This document shows positions 44,397 through 57,000 of a stretch of 64,000 nucleotides of DNA, one piece after another (the stretch's first letter is position 1; every line of letters begins with the position of its first letter). The position numbers and the translations under genes were made by a program. Source of the DNA: Rhynchosporium graminicola (taxonomy: Eukaryota; Ascomycota; Leotiomycetes; Helotiales; Ploettnerulaceae). Below the pieces are notes generated by a model. It worked only from the letters and a program-made list of their open reading frames with translations. It was not told the DNA's origin and ran no database searches. The stretch is from positions 1,631,609 to 1,695,608 of the forward strand of contig FJUW01000007.1 in the NCBI GenBank assembly GCA_900074885.1, read 5' to 3'.

Positions 44397-46303
44397 TTAT
44401 AAGAAAACCTCCAGATTGATCTCTAATGTGCTGACAGGATATCTGTACATTGTTAGATAGCTCTCCAAAAGCCGGAACCGAACTAGGAATAGGAAATCTT
44501 ACCTCAATTCAAATTTGTCAAGAACAGTAGGATGCAAGATGCCAAACTCGCCAATCCGCTCCGCCTTGCCATCCACGCGAAGATAAATAGCGGCCGCATG
44601 TCCAGCGAAGAAAGTCGGCTCATCAACCTCCTCAATCCAGTAACCATCCACCTTCTTGCCCTCCAAGCCCTCTTCATGAGTCACGAAAGCAGTTTTCAGC
44701 ATTAATAGAACACGGTCCAATAATCCGTGAACGATTTCAAAGCCACTAGTCTTGCCGTACCATGCAGCAGCGAAATGTCTCTCGTTTCTGCTCTTGCGCT
44801 CTAGAGATTCGTCCTTGAATGCAACGTCGGAGACTTCAAAGACTTTGATCGGGACGCTGTGTTTTTTGTTCTCGCGGATGGTTTTCAAGAGGCCGGGAAG
44901 TAGAGAGGTGCGGACAACTTGGTATTCTGCTGTCTTGGGGTTGGCGAGACGGACAGCGGTCGTACCGTCATCTTTGCGGTTGAGCCAAGCGAAATTCTCG
45001 TCGTGTGAGCAGAGGATCAAGGGCATGACTTCGCTCCATCCTGCCATGGCGGTTTCTTGTCGGACAATGTCGCCGAGTTTGTTGATCATTAGGGGTTGCG
45101 CGATGGTAGATGCTTTGTTAGGGGATGTGCGGGGGAGATTGTTGAAGCCATAGGCGATGGCTACGTCTTCCATGATATCGCATTGGTGGAGGACGTCGGC
45201 GCGGGTTGGTGGTACGGAGACTTCGATCAGGTTCTTGTCTTTTGAGGATGGCTTCGCTGTGTAGCACATCTTGGTGAGCAGCTGGCATATCCGCTCGGGT
45301 GTCTCTTGAAGGCCGCAGCAGTTGTTGATGTAGTCTACTTCTGCTTCTGCCGTACGAGGACTCAGGTCAGGTGTTTGGCGGGTCTCCTGATTATGCTCAG
45401 ATATGATCTTCACGGGCTCGATTGTGAATGGTTCGGAGCAGTATTGAGAGAACATGGATACTATGATGTTGTTCACAATCTCTAGCTTTGTTCTGTCGGT
45501 TCCAGTCATCTCGATGAAAACATTTGTGGTCTTCAGATTGATCTTGGAGTGGTCGCCGTTGATGATAGGAGGCATCGAGCAGACAATCCTTTGTGAATCG
45601 TAGATGACTGGGTATACTGGCTTGTCTCGGATAATTTGGAGGTATTTGCCCAGATGCTTGTCATTCTCATAGAACTGCATCATCTCCTCGGCGTTCATCT
45701 CCTTGGTCTGGTTGAGCGGCTTGAACTTGATATCCTTTGGCGGTAATGCCTCGTATGTGAAAGGCCCCTGGACCGTATCCAAATCATGCGTACCGATAGC
45801 AACCAACGTCCTGTTCCTCGCTAGATTCTGGTGGAGTTTGTCTTGCAGCGAGATGAAGGAATCGTAGGCCTCTTGCGTGAACTTGACATTTCGTAGAATA
45901 GCTGCAGAAACGTATGGTCGGACCTTGAGTGTATCTGGGTGGACGGTAATTGTCTGTATCTTCCCACTACTTGGCGCAACAAGTCTGTAATTCGGCAGGG
46001 GCGTCGTTTCTCTGAAGATGTTGAGCATAAGAGCTATTCCTTCAAAGCACAGCATATCATATCGGTTGGCGGGGATCTCAATTTTGAGCTCTGCAGGCGC
46101 CTGCTTGCCATTGACGATGGGGCGTTCCGAATTCGATGTATCCTCGTCTAACTCAATACCAAACTCGAAGCACAATTCCTCAAACTCGTCCGTCGTGTAT
46201 CTGGGAATTGGGTTAGTCGCATCTTTGAGGGGGGTCCTTCAAAAGCCTACTCCTGCCCGAGAGCTTTGTAGAGCTCAGCCTTGTCTACGCTGATAGTAGG
46301 CAT
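44397..46303 (-). CDS. FRS1: Cytosolic phenylalanyl-tRNA synthetase beta subunit
   Basis: Exons 46303-46251, 46200-44503 and 44442-44397 give 598 residues. The N-terminus reads PTISVDKAELYKALGQEY, as in other eukaryotic beta chains. Following landmarks are the B3/4 region (IEIPANRYDMLCFEGIAL, VRPYVSAAILRN), the RIVCSMPPIINGDHSKI block, the B5 domain (VSVPPTRADVLHQCDIMEDV, AIAYGFNNLPRT) and the catalytic-like core (VVRTSLLPGLLKTIRENKK, FFAGHAAAIYLRVDGK, GEFGILHPTVLDKFELR). The 46-bp last exon adds YPVSTLEINLEVFL, the universal end of the subunit. The alpha2beta2 enzyme charges tRNA-Phe in the cytosol; beta carries tRNA-binding and editing functions. It shares a divergent 1.1-kb upstream region with the PP2A scaffold gene. 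Confidence 0.97.
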
Positions 46304-47422
46304 CTTTGTGCTTAAGGTCACTCAGCAACCTATTCAAGGTCTACAGAGTATCCGATTGTTTTGGAGTGCGGTGGTAGATCGGTGTGGAGGGCTGGCGGGG
46401 TATATTTCCTGGATGGTGCGACTGTCGTCCAGAAATAAAAAGGGCGATTTGAGTCACAGTAGCTGAACTTTCAACTTTGGAACAGGGAGTACCACCCTAT
46501 TACTTATACTGTAATCACTTTTAATTATGATTGTTTCCAATGAAAACTAGATATTTCAGGGGAATTTGCACAGTTTTAAAAGCCATTCATCTACATTCTC
46601 TAATATTTTATTTTCTCACAATTCACGTACATGCAACATTCATAAATGCAAAGCTTCTGCGGTGTTCCTCTTACTTATAAGTCGCAGCCTCGCTACTGTT
46701 TGGAGCACGTAGGGGCTATAAGGAAACGAGTATCTCTCTTTCTTACCAAATGTCCCAGAACTTCCTTTGATTGTTATAGTTAGTCAAGGCAATCTTATGA
46801 AGATTCAACCCTGGAACTAATTTACAGTCATATGAGTTCCTCGGCACTTGTTGTTGAGATAGCTTTGCCAAAAGGGTCCTTTGCTTTCCTTTTGATAGGT
46901 ATTCATCAATAGCCTCGTCAGGTGACCCTGTCGATATTCCAATTCGTGGTCCAAGCAACAAGCTGCTGTGTATCCTTGCCTGGAATCCCGTCACCCTTCA
47001 TAAACTCCTATCAACACCACAACCCTCCACTTCGTCCGTACCATACTCGTCCTCCCAACCTACGAATCTTACGAACATTACTGTGCAGGTGAGTTCAATC
47101 GAATTTCTGCTGTTTGCCAGCCCAGGCAAGATTCCGCATCATTTCCTGGATTAGCTCCATTCCCCCACCATCTCTCACACCAACACCAAAGAGCTATCTC
47201 GCGCGCTTGACTTTGTACTGTATTGACCCTGGCAGATACAGACTCATCACAGCCTCTCCCAGTTTCCGAAATTTCTTTGCTTGCCCGAGTTACGACGACC
47301 CAATCAAGGCTAGACGCCCCCCTACAAGCGATCAGCCTTGAATCAACAGGTCGAAGACAGGCCGATTTCTCACCTTCTCCAAACCTCATCCTATCACGAA
47401 ATTACCCCCGAACTCCCTTGCG
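46304..47422. other. Divergent promoter region (FRS1 / PP2A subunit A)
   Basis: 1.1 kb with AT-rich DNA near 46490-46640 and a pyrimidine-rich stretch near 47130-47420 that is probably the TPD3 leader. No gene supported. Confidence 0.5.
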
Positions 47423-49683
47423 ATGTCTGACGGCCCTGATAAGACAGACGAGCTCTACCCAATAGCGGTTCTTATCGATGAGTTGAAGGTACATGGTCGA
47501 TCTATAGCTATGCAGTTGTGGGCAAGCTCAGCTGGCGCATTTGCTTACTATAGAATAGCATGATGATGTCCTCCTACGACTAAACGCAATACACCGTCTC
47601 TCGACTATCGCACTTGCTCTGGGAGCTGAGCGCACCAGAGATGAGCTCATTCCTTTTCTAGACGGTAGGCTCAAGTGCTCATGCTGGCACGCCAGTTGTG
47701 CTGATGTTGGTTTACAGAGTCCGTTGAAGATGAAGATGAGGTCCTGACTGCCCTGAGTGGAGAACTTGGTGGATTCGTCGAGTATGTTGGAGGTCCAGAA
47801 TGGGGTCACGTCCTCCTGTCGCCCCTCGAAAATCTTGCAGCGATCGAAGAGCCCTTGGTGCGAGAAAAGGTAGGCTTGCAGATGCAACCACGGAAATCAG
47901 GTCTGACAATTTTTAGGCTGTTGAGTCCCTGAATAGAATTTGTGAAGAGCTTTCCTCGCAACAGGTCGAAGAATACTTCATTCCCCTCACGATTCGACTC
48001 TCAAAGGCCGACTGGTTCACATCCAAAATTTCGGCAACAGGCCTCTACAATGTTCCTTACAAGAAAGCCTCACCCCCGATGCAAGAGCAGCTTAGACAAC
48101 AATTTGGGCTCCTTGTTCACGATGAAACTCCTATGGTCCGAAGACAGTCAGCCAACAACCTAGCGAAGTTCGTCAAGGAGATGCCAGCTACAATCGTTGT
48201 GGAGGAAATGATACCCCTTTTCCAACACCTTGCCAGCGATGATCAGGATAGCGTGCGGTTATTGACAGTTGAAATTCTGATTGCGATTGCGGAGGTGGTG
48301 CCAAAAGAGCAGCAGTCTAGTCATGGTGTTCTACTTACAGCCTTGAGGAGTCTGATTGAGGATAAGAGTTGGAGGGTGAGATATATGGTAGCAGACAGAT
48401 TTGAGAAGGTATGGGTGACCTGTGATCTGCAAAGATTGTAGCTGACACACGTCATAGATTGCTAAGGCTGTAGATGACGAGGTTGTGTCCAGAGATCTTG
48501 TACCAGCTTTCGTCAAGCTACTCAAAGATAGCGAGGCGGAGGTTCGAACAGCTATTGCTGGACAAATCCCAGGTATGCTAGTTTCGAAACTATTTATATT
48601 GTATACTGATTCAGTGAAGGCTTCTGCAAGCTGATCGACAGAACTACTCTATTGAACGATGTGATGACAACCGTAGAGGACTTGGTATCCGATACTTCTC
48701 AACACGTCCGTGCAGCTCTCGGAACTCAAATCAGTGGCCTTGCCCCAATTCTCGGCAAGCAAGAGTAAGTTAAGTCTACCTCAATACCAACTGTGACCTG
48801 TCTGACAATCTTTAGGACCATTGACCATCTTCTACCTATGTTCCTGCAAATGTTGAAGGATGAGTTTCCAGATGTCCGTCTTCATATTATCTCAAAGCTT
48901 GAATTGGTCAACCAAGGTAGGTAACAGTGAGCTCGGTTGAAACTTAGCTAATTCATTAGTCATCGGCATCGATCTCCTATCTCAATCACTCCTCCCAGCA
49001 ATTGTTCAGCTCGCAGAAGACAAACAGTGGAGAGTTCGTTTGGCCATCATTGAATACATTCCTCTCCTTGCGAGCCAACTTGGTGTAGATTTCTTTGATG
49101 CCAAGTTAGCTGCTTTATGTATGGGATGGTTGGGCGACACAGTTTTCTCCATCCGTGAAGCTGCCACACACAACCTGAAGAAGTTGACCGAGGTCTTCGG
49201 CGTCGAATGGGCCAATGAAGCTATCATTCCAAAAGTCATGGCTATGGGAGCACATCCAAACTATCTATACAGAATGACTACCTGCTTCGCCATTACAGTA
49301 CGTGTTCTCTCTGTAATTATGATTATAGCTAACATTGCTAGACCCTCTCCACAGTTGTTAGCTTGGACGTCATCTCGAAATCTATCCTCCCGATGATGGA
49401 CAAGCTCGTTGCTGATGATATCCCAAACATCAAGTTCAACGTTGCGAAGTCATATGGCGAGCTAATTTCAGTCCTCAAGCGCTTGCCAGAAGAGGGTACC
49501 GTCTACTCTCTCGAGCAGGCTGGTGACACCACTCCGCCATCTGCTAGAAGCGAGGCACTCATTCAGGAAAGAATTCTGCCCAATTTGAAGAAGCTTCAGG
49601 AGGATAGCGATGTTGATGTCCGTTTCTTTGCTACGACAGCTGCGTCTCTAGTCGAGGGCGAACCAATGAATACTTCCCCATAG
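47423..49683 (+). CDS. TPD3: Protein phosphatase 2A scaffold subunit A (PR65)
   Basis: Nine exons (47423-47488, 47559-47664, 47718-47869, 47917-48408, 48458-48572, 48620-48764, 48816-48916, 48960-49297, 49342-49683) give 618 residues. The protein is built of HEAT repeats, about fifteen, each with the xDVRxxxxxx inner-helix pattern. Examples are [80 protein letters not shown] and [20 protein letters not shown]. The A subunit is the scaffold that joins the PP2A catalytic subunit to its B-type regulators, which act in mitosis, cytokinesis and stress signalling. Length and repeat layout fit fungal orthologues. Introns fall at repeat boundaries in several cases. Confidence 0.97.
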
Positions 49684-50198
49684 ACGAGATAATAGGTAAA
49701 CAAGCGCTTGATGGAAAATGCATTGTTTTAGGCTTATGCCTAAACTGGAGGCCTTGCTCGTTGTTCTAGATTTGGAGCAGAATACCAGCATAGTCCCTTT
49801 CTATCTTCATTGGAGTTTTCTGTATGATACGTATTTGTGAGACTAGAAATTTGTTGTCCCATTGAATCCAATAGCAATCATTCCAGCCTGTAACTTCACC
49901 GCTTCCGGAACTGCAGTGGGGGGTAATTTTCTGCCACTCCCTAGAGGGGTCCAAAAAATCCCCAGAGCTTTCACGGCCATGATTCATGTTCTCGTGTTCA
50001 ATACCAGGTGATTCTTGAGTGACTTGGTGTCAAGATTCTGCAGCTTCGCATAGCATTGATACTGGCCATGACCTCCACACCACCATCACCGCCAAAGCAT
50101 CTGGAGCCCTCGCAATTGGGTACAAAGGAATAGTAAACAGTTCCCCCCAAACCTAGGACACCTCTGGCTACCTAAATCAGAAGCAAATCGCTGACAAA
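49684..50198. other. Intergenic, TPD3 3' region and EFM4 promoter
   Basis: 515 bp. No gene or repeat supported. Confidence 0.5.
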
Positions 50199-50954
50199 AT
50201 GCTTCACAACAGCTGGGACAACCTCTACATAAACGAACTCTCAAACCACGCCCTCGACCCCACCGACGAAGGAACGATCTGGTTCGACGATTCCGCCGCC
50301 GAAGATAAAGTCCTCACTTTCCTGCAGACCAAAATTGCCGAGGAGCATATCCTAGGCTCTGAAACCACGAAATCGAATTGTAGTTTTCTAGATCTGGGGA
50401 CCGGGAATGGACATTTTTTGTTTGCGCTGAGGGAGGGAGATGAGGGTGATCAGGAGGAGGAGGAGGAGGAGGAGGATGAGCAGGGATGGGGAGGTAGACT
50501 GGTGGGTGTGGATTATTCGGAACGGAGTGTTGAATTTGCGAAACGCATTGCGGTTGATAAAGGGTTTGAGAAGAGAAGTGAGCGAGAGGTTGAGTTTGTC
50601 AAGTGGGATATCATGACCGAAGACCCTTCCAGTATCCTATCCGGGACGAACGCGCAAGGTTTCGATGTCGTGCTTGATAAAGGGACATTTGACGCGATTA
50701 GTCTTTCGGAGGAGAAGGATGTTAGAGGAAGAAGAATCTGTGAGGGGTATAAGGAGAGAGTTGTTCCACTTGTGAGGGAAGGAGGGATTTTCTTGGTTAC
50801 GAGCTGTAATTGGACGGAGGAGGAGCTGGAGAAGTGGTTTAAGGGTGGCGAGTTAGAGGTGATGGGTAGGATCGAATACAGGAGTTTCTGTTTCGGGGGT
50901 AGAAAGGGTCAGACTATTAGTAGTGTATGTTTTAAGAAACGGCCTGTGCCTTGA
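50199..50954 (+). CDS. EFM4: EFM4-like protein-lysine N-methyltransferase
   Basis: A single exon of 251 residues. It opens with SWDNLYINELSNHALDPTD and EGTIWFDDSAAEDKVLTFL, characteristic of the METTL10/Efm4 family. The SAM-binding motif I is FLDLGTGNGHFLFAL, motif II LVGVDYSERSVEFA, and the post-motif DVVLDKGTFDAISL is the family's substitute for the usual motif IV. The last part (GGIFLVTSCNWTEEELEKWF) also fits. Efm4 methylates translation elongation factor 1A at a lysine near its N-terminal region. A run of Glu/Asp (EEEEEEEDEQ, about residues 88-98) sits between motifs I and II and is longer than in yeast. The protein should be cytosolic. The ATG is preceded by CAAA, a favourable context. 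Confidence 0.93.
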   Translation: MLHNSWDNLYINELSNHALDPTDEGTIWFDDSAAEDKVLTFLQTKIAEEHILGSETTKSNCSFLDLGTGNGHFLFALREGDEGDQEEEEEEEDEQGWGGRLVGVDYSERSVEFAKRIAVDKGFEKRSEREVEFVKWDIMTEDPSSILSGTNAQGFDVVLDKGTFDAISLSEEKDVRGRRICEGYKERVVPLVREGGIFLVTSCNWTEEELEKWFKGGELEVMGRIEYRSFCFGGRKGQTISSVCFKKRPVP

Positions 50955-51585
50955 ATCCTGATCGATTCCCCGCTCTGCAATGGTTACGCGAACAATATCG
51001 AGGTTCGTCAAATGCGAGAAAGTCCGCGTTAAAAGAGGGTGCTTTGTAGGAGAGATCTTACGAGAAGAGAGGAAGTGAAGCTGACAGGTGTGCCGGTTCT
51101 TGTCTATATGCAAAGCCTTACCAGTCCGTCAAGCTATGAGCTAAGCTGAGCTCTGTCAGAGATCATAATCAACATATCCAATATCATTTTGAATGAGGTT
51201 CGAATAGACTTTCGTTTCACACAGGTATGGTTTACACCCCTCATGTTCAATCAAACTCCCTTCAAGTACTAGGTATGCCCTACTCCGATTCAGACCCAAC
51301 ACATAGCTTTTAGAACGGCGCTCTGGATTTCGTACGTCTGATCCTTCGAAGTTAATACCATGCCATTTGTTTATGAATTGGACTGATGAGCTGGTGATAT
51401 ATCTCAGACTTTTGAAGCTTCTAAGAGATGGTTTTACGTCCCGTTTAGCTCTTGAGGTTACGTTGGACTATGTATTGCAGATGGTGTCAATAACAACATT
51501 CGCTAAGCGACTTGTCCTCTCAGAATACTCAGGAAAGGCGTCTTCCTAGCAAAAGGCTAATATACCAATTCTAAGTTGAGGAAAG
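50955..51585. other. Gene-free stretch after EFM4
   Basis: No supported feature. Short unrelated ORFs only. Confidence 0.45.
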
Positions 51586-52536
51586 ATGCCTCCCGAACAT
51601 AAACGTAAGCACATGTACCAATCACAGCATAAGCTAGAAGCCATCGTGTCTCTCTCTCTAGCAGGGCGTCGTTATGTAACCGAGCCAGCGGCTGTTCCGA
51701 CATACGCTAGAGAGCAAAGAAATCGGCTTTGATATCTCGGTCCTCGATTACGGAGCAATTTTGCGGATATTAACACATGCCGTTACTGACCTCTCCTTGA
51801 GCGATCCATGGATTTTGGAATTCAGTAGTTCTCTAACAACCCGGCGAGCGGAACTCCCTTTCCAGACCAGGTTCCGGAAAATTATGGATACTTATTTCAT
51901 CCACTTCTCACTGGAGGCCGAAATCAACTCCCCATTGCGTTCAATCATGGGTTTCTCCGAAGTTGCCGTTCGGGCCCCCTCATGAAGGTCCTTGACAAGC
52001 TGCTATTGTAGAACACTGTCAGCCTTGAGCGTGTTCCTACAAGAAACTCGAGAAGAGAACTCAGAGGACGAATACGCCTCATGGGACTCTCATTTGAGCG
52101 TTCTTACGCCGAATATGAGTTGGTTCAAGCGGAGACCAGGCCTGGTCTTTCCAAATCAGTTGGCTGGGGGGTGATTTCCAATTCAAATTGCATTGGGGTG
52201 ATGGCGGTTGGTCCCTCGCATTTTCCAGAATAGGTATTAAGCGCCACTAGCAAGCCGACTTCAGGTGCAAATGATGAGCTCGAAGATCTACTCATGGAGT
52301 CTCTTTTGAAAGCCCAAACGAAAGACGATTTCATCAGAGTTCTTACGCAAGGTCTTGCATTCGAAAAATCACGCTCCGATATCGAACAGTTCATTTTGAA
52401 TGATCTAGATGATACAGACTCAGTCTTGTGTACCACGATGCCTCCGAGCAATTCGAAGTCCGACTTGACGAAAGTTGGCAAGTCGAGCCTGAGTCCAGAA
52501 AATAGGAGATTGGAACTGAGGACAGCTAGTACTTAG
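51586..52536 (+). pseudogene. Unidentified coding-like relic
   Basis: Protein-like fragments follow one another in changing frames. An ATG at 51586 opens MPPEHK and a plausible GT-AG intron follows (about 51605-51661), after which the frame stops at about 51731. A second frame holds IGFDISVLDYGAILRILTHA to 51985. Further pieces include NSRRELRGRIRLMGLSFERS near 52050 and SLLKAQTKDDFIRVLTQGLA with a C-terminal tail to 52536. Spacing suggests one gene of about 300 codons that has taken indels and stops. I do not recognise the family. Chance cannot be excluded for individual pieces. Confidence 0.4.
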
Positions 52537-54050
52537 CTAGAGCTCCGAGCACACGCTGGGCATGTAAAAGCAAGTCGAATCGCACTCTATCAAGTCTGAA
52601 TGAAAACATGCCCATATGCAGCCGATACCAAAATTCCGGGACCAGGGTACAATACTTGCAGCATGATACTCTATCAGTCGCTCGACTTGCTCTGCCGAAA
52701 GATTTTCCAAGTCCACCTACTTCGTAAGGACCCCGTCAACAGGGAGAACATGTGCAAACAGCCCGACTCGAGCGTTACTTGCGCAGCTTTGCATGCTTGA
52801 GGGTATGAATTCGAACGATGGAAGCGATTTCGAACTAGCTTGCCAGGAGCAACTTTCTACAAGGAACACTGACTCCGAAGCTCACACTCCTTCTGAGATT
52901 ATCTATCGACATCCCCTTTGCATTGGAAGACAATACGTGCATTCTGAGAGGGAGTCGAATATGGCAGAATGCTTTTGCCGATCCCACTGAGGTAGATGGA
53001 TGCCTTCTTCCAATGGCAGCTGATGCACCTGGCCCCCGCACCAACACGTTGACCTACCTCATCTGGCTTTACCTTTGCTACATACATGTCTTTCTACTTC
53101 CGCGACGCAATACCAGGACACAGGGACATCATGACCATCCTCATCGGCCCATTCGAGCTTCCCCTCATTGCCATTACATCCCAGAAACCTACCATCTTGC
53201 CATCTCGCCATCTCCACAACCTCTCGATCTTGGACTGGACTACTTACTTACTCACTCACTCATCCCAGCAGCGCAGCGCACCGCAGCGACGACGGGTATA
53301 CTTCAAGAACTGGGGGATCCAGCAGTCCTTCTCCGCCTACTCGAGCCTCGTCGACTCATCACATATATTATCTCGAAGATTTGCCCAGACCACCAAAATC
53401 GGCTGAAGACAGGATTGTTCAAATCCGAGCGATTGACACGGGGAGAGATATCTTCGCAATCCTCGTTTCTTTCCTCACAATACGCTTAGCTGCTAGAGAG
53501 AGAATTGGAAGAGCGGAGAGGGTACGGTTTACATGTACCTCCTTAGGGACGGACCTACGAAGAGTCAGAGAACAAGGTCTTTATTATATATAGCAGGGTG
53601 AGAAGGGAACAGGGTTTGCAGGACGCGGAGTGCCGAGATGGATCTGACTAGTTGGTGAGCACAACATCACGAGTTCTGAAGAATGAAGAGCGTGAATACT
53701 TGATGGATCTACACTATCCACCTCGTCTTCGGCTTGACGAAGAAATACCAAACAGTGCAAAGCGAACGCACAATCATCTGCAAGAGCGAATCAAATAAAG
53801 AAAAACTCGCGAGGTATATCATTTTCTTGTTCATTTTCGCTACTTAGACTTAGGTAGGAGCTAACTTCCTCGTCATGCCAACCCCTTCCAATTTTAGGCA
53901 TAATTCATAATTCATGACAAACAGTTTAGACTCCTGACGAGTTTCAGTCCAGCTCATTCGAGCCTTCGAAAATCATTTCCAGGCCTCGATTCGCACCCGG
54001 ATTCGATTTTCCCCCACGTTCCAAAGCAAACGAACACTCGAAGCATCAAA
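52537..54050. other. Gene-poor stretch upstream of the beta-glucosidase 3' end
   Basis: Three overlapping plus-strand ORFs (longest 52923-53489) lack domains and have Pro/His/Arg-rich composition. Coding is not supported. Confidence 0.4.
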
Positions 54051-57000
54051 CTACAAAGTCTGGCTCAAAGGCAACTTCCTCGAGCTCGAACCAACATGCA
54101 CAGTCTTCTGCGCATCAGTGATGACCCAGTTCTGCGCCACTGTATCCCAATTACTGACGTCCCGTCTCGTGATGTCAGCGGTAAAAGTGGCGGAGTCACC
54201 AGCATCGATACTCAAACGCTCAAATCCGCGAAGCACGACCTTAGGTTGATTGGCACCACCAAGTGAGATGTACAACTGAGGCACTTCCTCGCCGTTGAGT
54301 GAACCGGTATTGGAAATCTTGGCGGTAACGGTGTAAAGAACGTCGTAGAGCTGAGGATTTCCTCCTGGTGCTCCGCCAGCTGCGAGGAGTGGTTGAGGAG
54401 AACCGTCAATGGCTCCGGGCGGCATGAATTTCTCTGCTGTCTCGCCGTAGAGTGGATCGGCGGAGGCGGTTCTAGCATCGGTAGTGTTGAGGTAGGGATA
54501 AATATATTGCCAGATGTGGGGGAAGCTTCCGTTGGGGAAGAGGTAGTCGCTCAGGTTGGTGGAGAAGTTTCCGAACACAGGCGCGGCTTTTGTTGTGCCA
54601 GTGGTAGGTGTGTAGGCACTGACATCGTGTTTGACTACTTCGAGGTCTGAGTATTCGAAAGTGGTGTATGAAAGACCATATCCGAACTCGTAAATTGGAG
54701 TCGTATTCGCACGATCAAAAGCCCGGTAGTCGATAAACACACCTTCGGTGAACTCATCTTGGGGAGCTGCTTGACCGTTGTTTGGCTCGTAGAGGACGTC
54801 AGTTCCGTAGCTCTCACGGGTAGTTCCCCATGTGAAAGGTGTTCGTGCTGCAGGGTTGACTTTTCCGTAAATGACATCGGTAATACTGTTTCCACTCTCT
54901 TGACCTGGAACACCAGCCCACAAGATTGCAGTGACATTTGGGCTGTCATACCATTCTGAGACCAAAGTAGGTCCGGTAGAGTGGATTACAACAATGGTAT
55001 TGTTGCAACGTGCAGAGACATTCTTGATCAAGTCGTCTCCATTACCCCACAGCGTGAGGTTCTGGCGATCACCCTCATTTCCATCGACATTGATGTAGCC
55101 TTCTCCAGAATTCGCGTTGACAAAAACAATGGCAGTAGCATAGGCTTGAGACACCAACGCATTGATCTGGGAGGTAGCGTAGTTGTCCAGAATACTCTCG
55201 TATCTTGATCCATCCGCAAGAGCTTGGTGCTGCAAAGCCATATCAGGAGTGACCAAGTATGGGAAGTTAGAGCTTCCAGATCCCCATGACATTCCGAGGG
55301 TTCCGTTATTGCACCCACGGTCGGAACAGCTGTTTGGACCGTTGATATTTGGACCAGCATCATCTCCGATAACAGCCACGAATCTAGGCTTGATGAGAGG
55401 CAGCGCGTTGTTGACGTTTTTGAGAAGGACTGTGGCCCTGGCACCAATGTCTCTAATCAAACGTGCATGATCACCTCTGACATCCACATGCCAATTGACT
55501 TGCTGGATATTTGCTCCAATTGATGCATGCACTGGGCCAATGGTGTTTGCAGTCCAGGAATTGAAGTTGATGGGAGGTTCATTAAGAGTCAAACCAACTT
55601 TGAAGTAGGCAGCCATGATTCTCATTGCCATGTCGTCGATTCTCCACTCAGGAACAGTTCCATTGATGACGGCCAGGGTCAAGTTTGTACCCCAGTAGCT
55701 GTCCCCAGTGTTGAAGGCGGTATCTCCAGGCATGGTCACTAGATATTGCAGTCAGCATGGCATCTCAAAAGAGGACGACTTCTCTTTTCTTGGGTAATTT
55801 TCAAAGCTCTTCGGACAAGAACCTCGTAAAAGTGGAGGTGGCTTACTATCAAGACCTGCAGCAGCTGATGCCGCTCCAGTATGTTGGGCTTGCCAATCAC
55901 TCATAACAAACCCTTGAAATCCGAGTTCGTCCTTCAAGATGTTGTTGAGAAGCTTTGAGTTCTGGCAACCATACGAGTTATTGATCTGGTTGTAAGAGCA
56001 CATAATAGATCCAACACCAGCGCGTACAGCATCGGCAAAGGGCCAAAGGTAGAGCTCGTGCATGGTAGTGTCATCGACGTTCGAGGATAGTGACTCGCTG
56101 ATATTGTATCCATAGCCGGCAGCTTCGCCAGCCTGTCGAAAATGTTCCTATTTCCCTGTCAGTCGCTTAGATACTTTAAGTGGACTGGATAGAATATACC
56201 TGTTCATTTGCAATGAAGTGCTTCGCGCAAGCAATAACTCCGGCATCTTGAGTTCCCTTGACCGTCTCGGCAATTGCGACACCAGCTTGGATTTATCAGA
56301 TCAATTCTTAACTTTCTGTGTTCAGCACGTGGGGACTCACTCAGATAAGGATCAGGTGAAAATCCTTCCCAATTCCGTCCTCCTGTCGGTGCTCTTCCCA
56401 AGGGTCCCGCGACAGGTCCAAGTTGAACAGTGACACCCTTAGCCTTGAACTCCTCACCCATAGCATAACCTCTTGCATACAAAAGACCTCGATCAAAAGT
56501 CGCAGCCACAGTCTGGCCAGAAGAGAATACGCTATTATAGTCCGTGAATCTCAATCCGACAGGAGCATCTTGCATACATAATGATCTGAGCCCCAAACGA
56601 GGAATTGAGCCGACCTGATCTTGTTAGCATATGCCTCGACGGGATTTCGTTTGGATTGGCTTACTTGGCCAACACATGCTTCACCCTCCCAGCCGACACC
56701 AGTAGTGAGATTTACTTTCTCCAAAAGCGTGAGCTGTGAAACGAAATCCCTCGCCTTCTCATACGCGCCTTCCCAATCGCCTTGTCCTGACATCCTGATA
56801 CGCAACGGAGGTTAGCAAATGTTCGTTGTGAGATAACTTGGGAAGAATCGGGAGAACAGTAGTGACAATGTCTCGACAAACTCTTGAGACATTGGAGAAA
56901 GAAGGAGGACTTGGAATTTCTCATTGCGTACCATGGTGAAGGATAGAAAGGCGGCGAATATTGCGAGTTGCCTCCTGAGCCGGGAGCTGTTGTGTTGGGA

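Noticed and set aside
52923..53593. Three overlapping plus-strand ORFs up to 188 codons
   Set aside because: They overlap in different frames, are rich in Pro/His/Arg and Thr repeats, and show no conserved motif or credible splice structure.
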